A stretch of 64,000 nt of DNA, from assembly GCA_022009755.1 (NCBI GenBank), contig CP091722.1, positions 876,001 to 940,000 on the forward strand. The letters run 5' to 3'. Positions within the stretch are counted from its first letter, which is position 1, and the number at the start of each line of letters is the position of its first letter. A program made the position numbers and the translations under genes. Shown one piece after another: positions 27,987 through 37,539 of this stretch. Source of the DNA: Oscillospiraceae bacterium (GTDB lineage: Bacteria; Bacillota; Clostridia; Christensenellales; QALW01). The notes under the pieces are model-generated. The model was not told where the DNA came from and ran no database searches. It saw nothing but the letters and a program-made list of their open reading frames with translations.

Positions 27987-28652
27987 TTATTGCTTGCCTC
28001 CTTCTGCAACAGTCTTCTTAACCTGCGGAAGAACCTCTCCCTTGTATACCCATACCTTTACGCCGATGCGGCCGTAGGTAGTGGCTGCCTCTGCAAAGCC
28101 GTAATCGATATCGGCACGCAGAGTCTGCAGCGGAATGCTGCCCTCGTGATAGCCTTCGCTGCGCGCGATCTCCGCGCCGCCCAGACGGCCGGAAACAGCT
28201 ATCTTGATACCCTTTGCTCCGCCCTTCATGGCACGCTGAAGCGACTGCTTCATTGCCCGGCGGAAGGAAATTCTCTTCTCCAGCTGAGCCGCAATGTTCT
28301 CAGCAACCAGCTGAGCATCAACATCGGGCTTGCGGATCTCCATGATGTTTACATTTACGGGCTTGCCCACAAACTTAGCGATGTCCTTTTTAAGAACCTC
28401 GATGCCTGCGCCGCCCTTACCGATAAGCGCGCCCGGCTTTGCGGTGTACAGGAAAACCGTTACGGTGCCTGCCTTGCGCTCGATTTCAATCTTGGATATC
28501 TGATAGGAATACAGCTTCTTCTTCAGATATTTACGAAGGGAGTCGTCCTCCTTGATATTGGCGGCCATCTCCTTCTTGTCAGCAAACCAACGGGAATCCC
28601 AGCCTTTGATTATGCCGACTCTGGCGCCGTGCGGATTAACTTTCTGTCCCAT
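27987..28652 (-). CDS. rpsC: 30S ribosomal protein S3
   Basis: 221 residues, intact: MGQKVNPHGARVGIIKGWDS, KH domain AKPGALIGKGGAGIEVLKKD, C-terminal RADIDYGFAEAATTYGRIG and KVWVYKGEVLP. Forms the mRNA entry channel with S4 and S5. Confidence 0.97.
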   Translation of the reverse strand: MGQKVNPHGARVGIIKGWDSRWFADKKEMAANIKEDDSLRKYLKKKLYSYQISKIEIERKAGTVTVFLYTAKPGALIGKGGAGIEVLKKDIAKFVGKPVNVNIMEIRKPDVDAQLVAENIAAQLEKRISFRRAMKQSLQRAMKGGAKGIKIAVSGRLGGAEIARSEGYHEGSIPLQTLRADIDYGFAEAATTYGRIGVKVWVYKGEVLPQVKKTVAEGGKQ

Positions 28653-28664
28653 TTGTATGCCTCC

Positions 28665-29051
28665 TTATTTCTTGATTTCGTCCAGAACGACAGTGATGTG
28701 GCTGCTTCTCTTGAGGATCATGGCTCCGCTGCCCTTGGCGCGGGGCATCATGCGCTTCAGGGTCGGACCCTGATCAGCATAAACCTCAGCAACATACAGA
28801 TCGTCCTTGTTCAAGCCCTTGTACTCAGCATTGGCAATTGCCGACTTGAGCAGCTTCTCCACAACCGGAGAGGCAGACTTGGGAGTGAACTTAAGTATCG
28901 CCAGCGCCTCAGAAACCTGCTTGCCTCTGATAAGATCGATAACGATACGGACCTTTCTGGAGGAAATACGAACATATCTGGCCACGGCACGGGGGCGCAT
29001 ATCGCGCTGCTCGGCTCTCTTTGCGGCCTTTTCCTTGATTCTCTTAGCCAT
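28665..29051 (-). CDS. rplV: 50S ribosomal protein L22
   Basis: 128 residues, intact: ARYVRISSRKVRIVIDLIRG, ANAEYKGLNKDDLYVAEVYA, the tunnel-loop PRAKGSGAMILKRSSHITVV. Its beta-hairpin lines the exit tunnel (macrolide site). The N-terminal Lys/Arg-rich extension of ~20 residues is slightly longer than usual. Confidence 0.97.
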   Translation of the reverse strand: MAKRIKEKAAKRAEQRDMRPRAVARYVRISSRKVRIVIDLIRGKQVSEALAILKFTPKSASPVVEKLLKSAIANAEYKGLNKDDLYVAEVYADQGPTLKRMMPRAKGSGAMILKRSSHITVVLDEIKK

Positions 29052-29065
29052 TTCTCTCTCCCCCT

Positions 29066-29341
29066 TTATTTGCCTGTGGACTTTTCGCCCGCATGACCTC
29101 TGAAGGTACGCGTGGGAGCGAACTCGCCCAGCTTGTGTCCGACCATATCCTCGGTGATGTACACCGGAACATGCTTTCTACCGTCGTGAACCGCGATCGT
29201 ATGGCCAACGAAATCAGGGAAAATAGTTGAGGACCTTGACCATGTCTTCAAAACCTTCTTTTCGCCGGTTTCGTTCATAGCAACGACTCTTTTGAGCAGC
29301 TTTTCACTGACAAAAGGTCCTTTTTTAACACTTCTACTCAT
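29066..29341 (-). CDS. rpsS: 30S ribosomal protein S19
   Basis: 91 residues, intact: MSRSVKKGPFVSEKLLKRVV, WSRSSTIFPDFVGHTIAVHD, MVGHKLGEFAPTRTFRGHAG. Head protein near the A-site finger. Between rplB and rplV. Confidence 0.97.
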   Translation of the reverse strand: MSRSVKKGPFVSEKLLKRVVAMNETGEKKVLKTWSRSSTIFPDFVGHTIAVHDGRKHVPVYITEDMVGHKLGEFAPTRTFRGHAGEKSTGK

Positions 29342-29376
29342 GCCTGTTACGGCCTCCTTCCATCTGATGACATCGT

Positions 29377-30209
29377 TTAGCCGTTACGGCGCTTCACGAT
29401 ATATTTATTGGATTTGTTCTTCTTGGCTCTGGTCTTATAACCAAGAGTGGGCTTGCCCCACGGAGTAACAGGGCCCGGACGGCCGATAGGAGACTTGCCC
29501 TCACCACCGCCATGGGGGTGATCACAGGGGTTCATAACCACACCGCGTACGGTGGGACGAATGCCCATGTGGCGCTTTCTGCCCGCTTTACCAAGAGAGA
29601 TATTCTCATAATCCAGGTTGCCCACCTGACCGATTGTCGCCTTGCAGTCAAGACGAACCATTCTTACCTCGCCGCTGGGCAGTCTTATCTGAGCAAAGCC
29701 GTTCTCCTTAGCCATCAGCTGAGCGGCCGCACCGGCAGTACGCACCATCTGTGCGCCCTTGCCGGGGAAAAGCTCAACATTGTGCAAAAGAGTACCTACC
29801 GGAATGCTGTTGATGGGCAGCGCGTTGCCGGTTTTGATGTCCGCATGCTCGCCGCTTACCACGGTGTCGCCCACATTCAGGCCCAGAGGAGCCAGAATGT
29901 ATCTCTTTTCACCGTCTGCATAATGCAGAAGAGCGATATTCGCGCTGCGGTTAGGATCATACTCAATGGTGGCAACCTTTGCGGGAATGCCGTCCTTATC
30001 GCGCTTGAAGTCGATAATTCTGTACTTGCGGGTGTTTCCGCCGCCGTGGTGACGCACGGTCAGTCTGCCGACGTTATTTCTTCCGCCGTTTTTTTGGATA
30101 TCTTGCCCAGCAGTGAGCGCTCAGGAGTGGTGCTGGTGATTTCCTCAAAGGTGGAAACCGACATAAAGCGTCTGGCCGGAGAAGTCGGTTTATACTTTTT
30201 GATAGCCAT
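29377..30209 (-). CDS. rplB: 50S ribosomal protein L2, frame broken once
   Basis: Restored product 277 residues: MAIKKYKPTSPARRFMSVST, EEITSTTPERSLLGKISKKN, RHHGGGNTRKYRIIDFKRDK, and the peptidyl-transferase-associated NPCDHPHGGGEGKSP. One A is missing from an A run at 30089-30095 (seven present, eight needed). ATG 30209 has AGGAGGAAAAAATC upstream. Confidence 0.96.
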
Positions 30210-30226
30210 GATTTTTTCCTCCTAAC

Positions 30227-30523
30227 TTACTGGGCCATGCCCTCAAAGAACGCAATGGGCTTGGAGTCCTTTTTAAGAATCACATAAGCCTTCTTTACGG
30301 TAGGCGTAAGGCCTTCGCTTCTGCCCATACGCTTAACCTTGCCGATGGTGGTAACGGTGTTCACGCGCTCCACCTTAACATCGAAAATCGCCTCAACGGC
30401 CTGCTTGATCTCGGTTTTGTTGGCCTTACGGTCCACAACGAAGCAGTAACGCTTGTCCGAAATGGTTGCATAGGTCTTCTCGGTGAGAACCGGCTTAATG
30501 ATTACATCCTCAAATGCTTTCAT
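30227..30523 (-). CDS. rplW: 50S ribosomal protein L23
   Basis: 98 residues, intact: DVIIKPVLTEKTYATISDKR, FDVKVERVNTVTTIGKVKRM. Tunnel-exit protein that docks trigger factor and SRP. Its ATG overlaps the rplD stop. Confidence 0.97.
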   Translation of the reverse strand: MKAFEDVIIKPVLTEKTYATISDKRYCFVVDRKANKTEIKQAVEAIFDVKVERVNTVTTIGKVKRMGRSEGLTPTVKKAYVILKKDSKPIAFFEGMAQ

Positions 30524-31149
30524 CAGTTGTACACCTCCTGGAGTCTTTCAACTGCTTCCTTGGTGATAAGCAGCTTGTCAGCCTTGAGCACATCCACCAC
30601 ATTGATGGTGTTCACAAGGGAAGTTGCAACCGCCGGAATGTTTCCCGCAGCACGGGCCACGGTTTCATCGGGCTCAGCGGTAATTATCAGTGTTTTGCTC
30701 TGAGCAAGCTTCAGATTGCCCAGCACTTTAACCATTTCCTTGGTCTTGGGAGCTTCCAAGGCAAGATTCTCAACCACAACGAAGTTGTTGCAAACCACCT
30801 TGTCGGTAAGCACACCCTCAAGGGCAAGACGCTTCATCTTCTTGGGAACCGCAATGCGGAAGCTGCGGGGCTTGGGAGCAAATACCACGCCGCCCTTGTT
30901 GAACTGAGGCGATCTGATGGAGCCCTGACGGGCGCGGCCCGTGCCCTTCTGTCTGTACGGCTTCTTGCCGCCGCCTCTTACCTCTGTACGGGTAAGGGTG
31001 CATTTGGTACCCTGTCTCTTGTTAGCAAGCTGCGCGCGAACGACCTGATGAATAACAGCCTTGTTAATATCAGCCGCAAATAAAGTATCGCTCAGCTCTA
31101 TCTCGCCTGTCTGCGAGCCCTGTAAATTATATACAGCTACCTTAGGCAT
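30523..31149 (-). CDS. rplD: 50S ribosomal protein L4
   Basis: 208 residues, intact: HQVVRAQLANKRQGTKCTLT, RGGGKKPYRQKGTGRARQGS, PQFNKGGVVFAPKPRSF. Its loop reaches the exit tunnel. In gamma-proteobacteria L4 represses the S10 operon through the leader; whether it does so here is untested, though the S10 leader is structured. Confidence 0.97.
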   Translation of the reverse strand: MPKVAVYNLQGSQTGEIELSDTLFAADINKAVIHQVVRAQLANKRQGTKCTLTRTEVRGGGKKPYRQKGTGRARQGSIRSPQFNKGGVVFAPKPRSFRIAVPKKMKRLALEGVLTDKVVCNNFVVVENLALEAPKTKEMVKVLGNLKLAQSKTLIITAEPDETVARAAGNIPAVATSLVNTINVVDVLKADKLLITKEAVERLQEVYN

Positions 31150-31163
31150 AGCTCTTTACCTCC

Positions 31164-31796
31164 TTACTTGCTCTTTATCGACTGTCTTACGAACACCATC
31201 GCGCCCTTGGGTCCGGGAACGGCGCCCTTGATAAGCAGCACGCCGCGCTCCGCGTCTACGCGCACGATCTCAAGGTTCTGCACGGTGGTCTTCTCATTGC
31301 CCCAGTGTCCGGGCATATGCTTGTTCTTGAATACTCTTGAGGGCGAGGAATTCGCTCCCATGGAGCCTACGCCTCTATGATAGCCGGAGCCGTGAGCCAT
31401 AGGACCGGTGTGCTGATTCCAACGCTGCATAACGCCGGAAAAGCCGTGGCCCTTGGAGAACGCGGTGGCATCAATGTGATCGCCCTGCTCAAACATCTCG
31501 CAGGTTATCACGGAGCCCACCTCATAGTCTGCGCAGTTTTCCAGCTTAAGCTCCTTCATGTAGCGCGCCGGAGCCGCCTGAGCCTTCTTGAACTGTCCCA
31601 TATCGGGCTTGTTAACCAGCTTCTCACGAATCGGGTCAAAGGAAACCTTCAGCGCGTCATAGCCGTCGTTTTCCACGGTCTTCTTCTGTATTACCGTGCA
31701 GGGACCGGCCAGGATCACGGTTACGGGGAATACCTTGCCGTCCTGGGAAAACACCTGGGTCATACCCAGCTTCTTACCGAGAATTGCCTTCTTCAT
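31164..31796 (-). CDS. rplC: 50S ribosomal protein L3
   Basis: 210 residues, intact: MKKAILGKKLGMTQVFSQDG, FSKGHGFSGVMQRWNQHTGP, MAHGSGYHRGVGSMGANSSP. Near the peptidyl transferase centre; the Gln methylated in other bacteria lies in QRWNQ. Confidence 0.97.
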   Translation of the reverse strand: MKKAILGKKLGMTQVFSQDGKVFPVTVILAGPCTVIQKKTVENDGYDALKVSFDPIREKLVNKPDMGQFKKAQAAPARYMKELKLENCADYEVGSVITCEMFEQGDHIDATAFSKGHGFSGVMQRWNQHTGPMAHGSGYHRGVGSMGANSSPSRVFKNKHMPGHWGNEKTTVQNLEIVRVDAERGVLLIKGAVPGPKGAMVFVRQSIKSK

Positions 31797-31814
31797 AATT
31801 CGGTCACCTCCACC

Positions 31815-32123
31815 TTACAGTTTAATTTTAATGTCCACACCTGCGGGAGGATCGAGCTTGGTCAAAGCCTCTACCGTCTTATTGCCGGCATTGTAAATGT
31901 CGATCAATCTCTTGTGTGTCCTGAGTTCGAACTGCTCTCTGCTGTCCTTGTACTTGTGCGGCGAGCGCAGTATGGTTACTATTTCCTTTTCGGTGGGCAG
32001 CGGTATGGGCCCGGAAACGGTAGCACCCGTTCTGTTTGCGGTCTCGACGATTTTTTCTGCAGTCTGATCAACAAGATTGTGATCATATGACTTCAGATTG
32101 ATTCTGATTTTCTGACTTGCCAT
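31815..32123 (-). CDS. rpsJ: 30S ribosomal protein S10
   Basis: 102 residues, intact: QKIRINLKSYDHNLVDQTAE, SGPIPLPTEKEIVTILRSPH, LRTHKRLIDIYNAGNKTVEA. First gene of the S10-spc-alpha run; no rpsL-rpsG-fusA-tuf genes precede it here, and a strong promoter and leader do. AAGGAGGTAAAC precedes the ATG. Confidence 0.97.
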   Translation of the reverse strand: MASQKIRINLKSYDHNLVDQTAEKIVETANRTGATVSGPIPLPTEKEIVTILRSPHKYKDSREQFELRTHKRLIDIYNAGNKTVEALTKLDPPAGVDIKIKL

Positions 32124-32151
32124 TTATGTTTACCTCCTTGTTAGCTCAAAT

Positions 32152-32220
32152 ACACGCTTCCGTGTGTGCCGCTTATAAATTTTTACAAGCGGTATTTGGC
32201 TTGTCGTCCGATTGTCGGAC
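32152..32220 (-). promoter_or_regulatory. Structured 5' leader of the S10 operon
   Basis: Between promoter and rpsJ (~180 bases) three hairpins form: GTCCGA-CAA-TCGGAC (32206-32220), CCGCTTG...AAGCGG (32169-32192) and ACACG-GAAG-CGTGT (32152-32165). No U-run follows them, so translational rather than terminator-type control would fit. Confidence 0.5.
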
Positions 32221-32307
32221 AATTGTCCGCGAAAATTACCCGAATTGCTTCGGCAACCTCTCGCTTCATACCATTAATCGCAAATTACCGCATATTGCGA
32301 CTTGTAT

Positions 32308-32336
32308 ATATTACTACGCTTCCGCAATATTGTAAA
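32308..32336 (-). promoter_or_regulatory. Sigma-A promoter of the S10 operon
   Basis: Minus strand TTTACA (32331-32336), 17 bases, TAATAT (32308-32313). Confidence 0.7.
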
Positions 32337-32630
32337 GCACTTTTTTATATAAAATCAATAAATATGCGCATAAACAATGGTAAAACAGCTGTTGACCGTT
32401 TTGCCATACCCCCTTAGCCATCTCACCCGAGTACTGATATCATCCGCTGCGGATTTCATATATTTATTAATCCAAATGAATAAATGCCCGGCGCCTCCGG
32501 CCGGCAAACAGTCCCTGCACTTCCTTTATCCGCCTCTGCGCCTACGCCCAAACGGACACCGCAATTATATTGCATTATATATAATGTATATATTGCATAC
32601 GCAATTTTACATTTCGCTCTTATAAAGCTG

Positions 32631-32659
32631 TTGCATTTTGTCCGTTTTCTTGTTAAAAT
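32631..32659 (+). promoter_or_regulatory. Sigma-A promoter of the GH106-like gene
   Basis: TTGCAT (32631-32636), 17 bases, TAAAAT (32654-32659), 70 bases before the ATG. Confidence 0.7.
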
Positions 32660-32729
32660 GACGGTGCCGGCCATGCCGGAATCCAACGCAAACAGGCATC
32701 GCCATTAAAAACACAGGACGGAAAAATAT

Positions 32730-35700
32730 ATGAACAGGCTTATAAAAGAATTCAAAGAACCCGGCGCCGCCTTCCGCGGCAAGCCCTTTTGGAGCTGGAA
32801 CGGCTTGCTTAACCAAGAAGAACTCAAGCGTCAGATAGATGTGATGCAGCAGATGGGTATGGGCGGATATTTCTGTCACTCCCGCACCGGCCTTGAAACC
32901 GAATACCTCGGCAGGGAATGGTTCGAGCTTATAAACGCCTGCGCCGAAAAGGGCCGCAAATGCGGCATGGAAACATGGCTCTACGACGAGGACCGCTGGC
33001 CGAGCGGCACCGCAGGCGGAATGGTAACCGAAAACCCGGATTTCCGCATAAAATATCTGCGCCTTAACATATGCACCGCGCAGGACTTTGCCTGGAGCAA
33101 CGGCATTATTGCCGCTTTTTCCGTGCAGCTTAACGGTCAGAGCTTCACCGATAAGCAACAGCTTGCACAAAACGAAACCGATAGCCGCCCGGGGCGTTCC
33201 GTGCTTTATTTCACCTCCGAGGAAATGACGCCCTACTCCTTCTACAACGGACAGACCTATGCGGACACCATGAACCCCGAGGCCACCAAGGAGTTTTTGC
33301 GCATAACCCACGAGCAGTATGCAAAAAACTGCGCCAAAAATATAAACAACGGCTCCATATACGGCATATTCACCGATGAGCCCCATCACGGCGGCATAAT
33401 GTGCGGCTTTGCCCTTCAGAACCCCGACGGCAACAACCTTACCCCCATGCCAAAGGATCTTTTTGAGCAGTTTTCCGAAAGATTCGGCTATTCTCTCAAG
33501 GACAATCTGCCCGAGCTTTTCCTAAAGCCGGACGGCTGCGATGTCAGCCGGGTAAAATGGCACTACTGCGAGCTGCTGTGCAGCCTGTTTGTTAAAAACT
33601 ATCTTACGCCCATACAGTCATGGTGTCACGAGCACGGGCTGATATTCACCGGTCATCTGCTCCATGAGGACAACCTCGCCGCACAGACCGCCGTAAACGG
33701 CTCCATGCAGCGCGGCTATGAGCATATGGACGCTCCCGGAGTAGATGTTCTGTGGGAGAACAATTTCAACCGCAACATAGTAAAACAGCTCCAAAGCGCG
33801 GGAAGGCAGTTCGGCAAGAAAACGCTGCTCAGTGAGCTCTACGGCTGCACCGGCTGGCAGATGACCTTCCAAAACCACAAAGCGGTAGGCGACTGGCAAA
33901 GCCTGTACGGCATAAACCTGCGCTGTCAGCACCTTTCCTGGTACACCATGAAGGGTGAGGCCAAGCGCGATTATCCGGCAAGCATATTCTATCAAAGCCA
34001 GTGGTATCCCCAATACAAATATGTTGAGGATTACTATGCCCGCCTTAATGTTATAAAGCAGGACGGCACGCCGGTATGCGACACGCTTATCATGTCCCCC
34101 GTTGAGAGCCTGTGGGCAACGGTGCATCCCGGCTGGTGCGGCTTCTTCTCCGCACAGGATGCCGCCGCGCAGGAGGTGGAGCAGGGCTATACCGAGCTTT
34201 ACCGTCTGCTTGAAAGCCGCCACATCGACTACGACTTCGGCGATGAGGAGCAAATGTCCCGCCTTTGCAGCATAAGCACCGACGAGCACGGCGCGCTGCT
34301 CGCTCTGGGTCAGGCCCGGTACCGCACCCTTATCATCCCCAAATGCATCACCGTGCGCCGCTCTACGCTGAATATTGCCCGGCAGTTTGCCTCTGCCGGC
34401 GGAAAGGTCATATTCCTTTGCCGTCCGGAATATATCGACGCCGTGCCGTCGCACGATGCCCAAAGCCTTCCCGGCGCCGCTTACTGCACACCGGGCGAAG
34501 GCCTTGTAAAGCTGCTTGACAAAAACCCCTATATTGATATTTCCTGCCCGGATGTCGCTCTTCAGACTCTTGTGCGCAGCGACGGCATCGTGTTCATAAT
34601 GATGAATCTTGACCGCGAAAACACCAAAAAGGATGTGCGCATAAAAATAAACAAGCCCGGCTTTGCGGAAAAATGGGATGTGCGAAGCGGCGATATAACC
34701 CTTGCAGCAAGCGGCGATTCCCCCGAGCTTACCATAGATTTTGCCCCCTGTGAGGAGCTTGTGCTTTTCCTTAAGGAAAAAAGCCACGCCCCCGCCGCAG
34801 CGCATTTTACCCCGGTTGCCCGCCATATCCCCGCCGAGGATTTTGCCTATTGCCTAACGGAGCCCAACATTGCCGTATTGGACTGTGCGCGCTGGCAGCT
34901 TGACGGCGGCGATGAGCAGCCCTGCACCGAGATTCTCAAGCTGGACCGCGCCGTCCGTTCAAAGCTCGGTATCCCTTGGCGCAACGGCGAAATGCTTCAG
35001 CCTTGGTTCAAGCATAAGCACGGCCTTGATACCGCCGGCCCCTGCGCCCCTCTTGAGATGAATTTCGATTTTGAAATTGACGATCTTTCCGCAATAATCG
35101 GACAGGTCAGCCTTATGCTGGAATCCCGCGAAAGCTTCGGAGTGTTTATAAACGGCGCCCCCCTTGAAAGCCGCCCCCTTGACGGCATTTATATCGACCC
35201 CTGCTTTACGCGCCTGCCCATAGATACGCATCTGCTCAGGCAGGGCGTAAATACCGTCACCCTGAAGGCCATGTTCCGCGACAGCCTCGATCTTGAAGCC
35301 ATATATCTTCTGGGCAGCTTCGGTGTGCGTACCGAGGGCTGCAGATGCATAATAATTCTCCTGCCCCGCAAGCTGCACCTTGGCAGCTTAAACGATCAGG
35401 GTCTGCCCTTCTATTCCGGCGCCGTGGATTATCTTCTGCCCCCCATGCACGCAGAAGGCAGCCATGTATTCCTTACCGCACCCCGGTTTGAAGGCGCATG
35501 CATCACCGTGCACGGAAACGGCCGGGAAAAAACCATCGCTTTTGCCCCCTACCGTGAGGATATCACCTCCCTTGTGGGCGACGATATGTTCCTGCGCCTG
35601 CACCTTACCCGCCGCAACACCTTCGGTCCGCTGCATGTCAATCCGCCGCGCCAAGGCAATTACGGACCTGATACCTTCCTTACGCAGGGAAAGGATTTCC

Positions 35701-35768
35701 TCTATGATTCCTATTCCCTCATCGACAACGGTCTGCTTGCCCCCATTGAGCTGGAAGTAGCCGAGTAA
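32730..35768 (+). CDS. Large glycosyl hydrolase, GH106 (alpha-L-rhamnosidase)-like
   Basis: 1012 residues. The N-terminus has the family pattern FRGKPFWSWNGLLNQEELKR, QMGMGGYFCHSRTGLETEYL, and METWLYDEDRWPSG, typical of GH106-like TIM-barrel enzymes; FTDEPHHGG and LLSELYGCTGW may carry catalytic acids. A C-terminal ~250-residue part looks beta-rich (jelly-roll-like). No signal peptide, so it probably cleaves imported oligosaccharides. No transporter or sugar operon adjoins it; it has its own promoter and terminator. Substrate not determinable from sequence. Confidence 0.82.
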   Translation: MNRLIKEFKEPGAAFRGKPFWSWNGLLNQEELKRQIDVMQQMGMGGYFCHSRTGLETEYLGREWFELINACAEKGRKCGMETWLYDEDRWPSGTAGGMVTENPDFRIKYLRLNICTAQDFAWSNGIIAAFSVQLNGQSFTDKQQLAQNETDSRPGRSVLYFTSEEMTPYSFYNGQTYADTMNPEATKEFLRITHEQYAKNCAKNINNGSIYGIFTDEPHHGGIMCGFALQNPDGNNLTPMPKDLFEQFSERFGYSLKDNLPELFLKPDGCDVSRVKWHYCELLCSLFVKNYLTPIQSWCHEHGLIFTGHLLHEDNLAAQTAVNGSMQRGYEHMDAPGVDVLWENNFNRNIVKQLQSAGRQFGKKTLLSELYGCTGWQMTFQNHKAVGDWQSLYGINLRCQHLSWYTMKGEAKRDYPASIFYQSQWYPQYKYVEDYYARLNVIKQDGTPVCDTLIMSPVESLWATVHPGWCGFFSAQDAAAQEVEQGYTELYRLLESRHIDYDFGDEEQMSRLCSISTDEHGALLALGQARYRTLIIPKCITVRRSTLNIARQFASAGGKVIFLCRPEYIDAVPSHDAQSLPGAAYCTPGEGLVKLLDKNPYIDISCPDVALQTLVRSDGIVFIMMNLDRENTKKDVRIKINKPGFAEKWDVRSGDITLAASGDSPELTIDFAPCEELVLFLKEKSHAPAAAHFTPVARHIPAEDFAYCLTEPNIAVLDCARWQLDGGDEQPCTEILKLDRAVRSKLGIPWRNGEMLQPWFKHKHGLDTAGPCAPLEMNFDFEIDDLSAIIGQVSLMLESRESFGVFINGAPLESRPLDGIYIDPCFTRLPIDTHLLRQGVNTVTLKAMFRDSLDLEAIYLLGSFGVRTEGCRCIIILLPRKLHLGSLNDQGLPFYSGAVDYLLPPMHAEGSHVFLTAPRFEGACITVHGNGREKTIAFAPYREDITSLVGDDMFLRLHLTRRNTFGPLHVNPPRQGNYGPDTFLTQGKDFLYDSYSLIDNGLLAPIELEVAE

Positions 35769-35791
35769 CACATTAACAAAAGCATAACGGG

Positions 35792-35830
35792 AGCCGCGAA
35801 AAAGCTTTTTCGCGGCTTCTGCTTTTTGTA
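35792..35830 (+). terminator. Terminator after the GH106-like gene
   Basis: AGCCGCGAAAAAG (35792-35804) pairs with CTTTTTCGCGGCT (35805-35817), followed by TCTGCTTTTTG. Confidence 0.8.
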
Positions 35831-35874
35831 AAAAGAAAAGGTGCATCCCACAATTATGCGGAAAATGCACCTTT
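35831..35874 (-). terminator. Terminator after pgi
   Basis: Minus strand: AAAGGTGCAT (35865-35874) pairs with ATGCACCTTT (35837-35846), followed by TCTTTTT. Confidence 0.85.
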
Positions 35875-35913
35875 GCGAAAAAAATCATTATTACTTACAG
35901 TGTTTTATGATTT

Positions 35914-37321
35914 TCAAATTATAAATTTGGGATCTCTTGCGGGACGCGCGTCCAGCTCCGCCTTCTTCTCCTCATAGCCGGGGCGGCCAAGCAGCGCGTA
36001 GGTGGCGTTTTTGCCCTCCTCCACGCCGGGCTGGTCAAAGGTATTTATATCAAGCATAGTGCCCTCGTATGCCGTTTCCAGCTCAAAGAAGTACAGCAGC
36101 TGTCCCACCGTAAAGGCATTCACCTCAGGCACGGTTATGGTGTGGCTGAGCTTACCGCTTTTCATAACGGCATACTCCGTAGCCGACTGCTCCGCCTTTA
36201 TCAGCTCCTGCATGGTGTGCCCGCACAGGAAATTCACCGCCGGAATATCCTCGCAGCCCTGCGGAATGGTCACATCGGTGCGGTATTTGTCCACTGCCAG
36301 GAAGGTTATCACCTTGTCAAACGGTCCCTCGGTATACAGCTGTATCTGGCTGTGCTGATCGGTAACGCCCAGCGCCTTTACAGGGGTCTGACCGGCAAAC
36401 CTCGCTGCCGCTGTTGGAATAGCGCTTGCCCAGGCTTTCGCCCCAAAGCTGGCAGTACCAGTCCGCAATATATTTAAGGCTGTCCGCATAGGGCATCATA
36501 ACCGATATGTTGCAGCCCTTGCCCATGGCGATATACTGCATCGCTGCCGCCATAAGCGCCGGGTTTTTGTATATATCGCCGCTTGCGCACATTTGGTCGG
36601 CAAATTTTGCACCCTCCAGCAGCTCGCGGATATCAATTCCGCACACCGCCGCAGCCAGCAGCCCCACCGGGCACAGCTCGCTGAAGCGTCCGCCCACTCC
36701 GTCCGGAATGATAAACGCACGGTAGCCCTCGCTTTTTACAAGCTTAATAAGATTGCCGCGGTCCGCCGATGTCGTGGCTACAATATGCTCCTTCGCCCTG
36801 TCGCCCAGACGCTTTTTAAGAATATCGCATATCACAAGATACTGCGTCATGGTCTCGCTCGTGCTGCCCGATTTTGTAATAACATTAAAGCATGCGGTTT
36901 CCGGGTTCACCACATCCAGCAGCGCCTCCATGCGCTCCGGATCCACATTATCCTCCACATACAGCCGGGGCCCGCCGCGCTTTTCCGCAGGCAGCTCGTT
37001 ATAGTGCAGATGATTCAGCGCCTGCTGCACCGCAATGGGGCCCAGCGCACTGCCGCCTATTCCCAGCACCACAAAGCTTTCAAAGCCTTCGCGTATGCGC
37101 TTTGCCTCCTTCAGCAGCTCGCATACAACCTCCTCCTGATTATACGGCAGCTCGCTCCAGCCTGTCATGCCGGTGCCGCGGTTTGCCTGAAAGCTTTCAA
37201 ACGCCTCGCGCGCCTTGCCCGACACCGCCTCAAGCTCCGCCTGAGAAATGCCGTGCTCCCCCACAAAGGTGTCCATCATATTGTTTACATCAAGGCGCAA
37301 TCTCATTTTTTCTCTGTCCAT
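35914..37321 (-). CDS. pgi: Glucose-6-phosphate isomerase, frame broken once
   Basis: Restored product ~469 residues: VVLGIGGSALGPIAVQQAL, NVITKSGSTSETMTQYLVIC, DGVGGRFSELCPVGLLAAA, then after the break GQTPVKALGVTDQHSQIQLY and AVMKSGKLSHTITVP. The break at the T run 36397-36399 is a net -2/+1 change; adding two T gives SEVFAGQTP, removing one gives SEVAGQTP. ATG 37321 has AAAGGAAGAG upstream. Interconverts glucose-6-P and fructose-6-P. Confidence 0.94.
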
Positions 37322-37370
37322 TTTTCTCTTCCTTTCTTTAAGAAAGCTGCTTCCTTTAATATTTTTATCG

Positions 37371-37451
37371 TTTTTTTAACGCATTTTTTTATATGGTTTT
37401 TTTGCGCATTTTTTTATGCGTTTTTTTATACGCTTTTTTACACTGTTTTTT
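37371..37451. repeat. Phased T-tract array upstream of pgi
   Basis: Seven T6-T7 runs start at 37371, 37384, 37397, 37409, 37421, 37434 and 37446, a 12-13 base period, with GC-containing linkers such as ATGCG, ATACGC, GCGCA. It reads as an imperfect tandem repeat of (T7)-A-x-GCG. It lies between dapL (upstream, same strand) and pgi. Confidence 0.65.
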
Positions 37452-37539
37452 CATCTTTCGTGCGCTCTCAGGCGATGCCGTCATGCCCCGAGTCACGGCT
37501 GCTTTTGCGCCCTTCTTGCGCTTGCATGTGCAGCCGCTT

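Larger units (their letters stand above)
32124..32729. other. Divergent intergenic region between rpsJ and the GH106-like gene
   Basis: 606 bases without a gene: S10 leader and promoter on the left (32128-32336), the glycosidase promoter on the right (32631-32659), and between them an AT-rich stretch with an imperfect palindrome around 32570-32600 (TTGCATTATATATAATG). Nothing else I can assign. Confidence 0.6.

Noticed and set aside
33618..34826. About 400-codon minus-strand frame inside the GH106-like gene
   Set aside because: Antisense shadow of a complete, recognisable enzyme; no start site.
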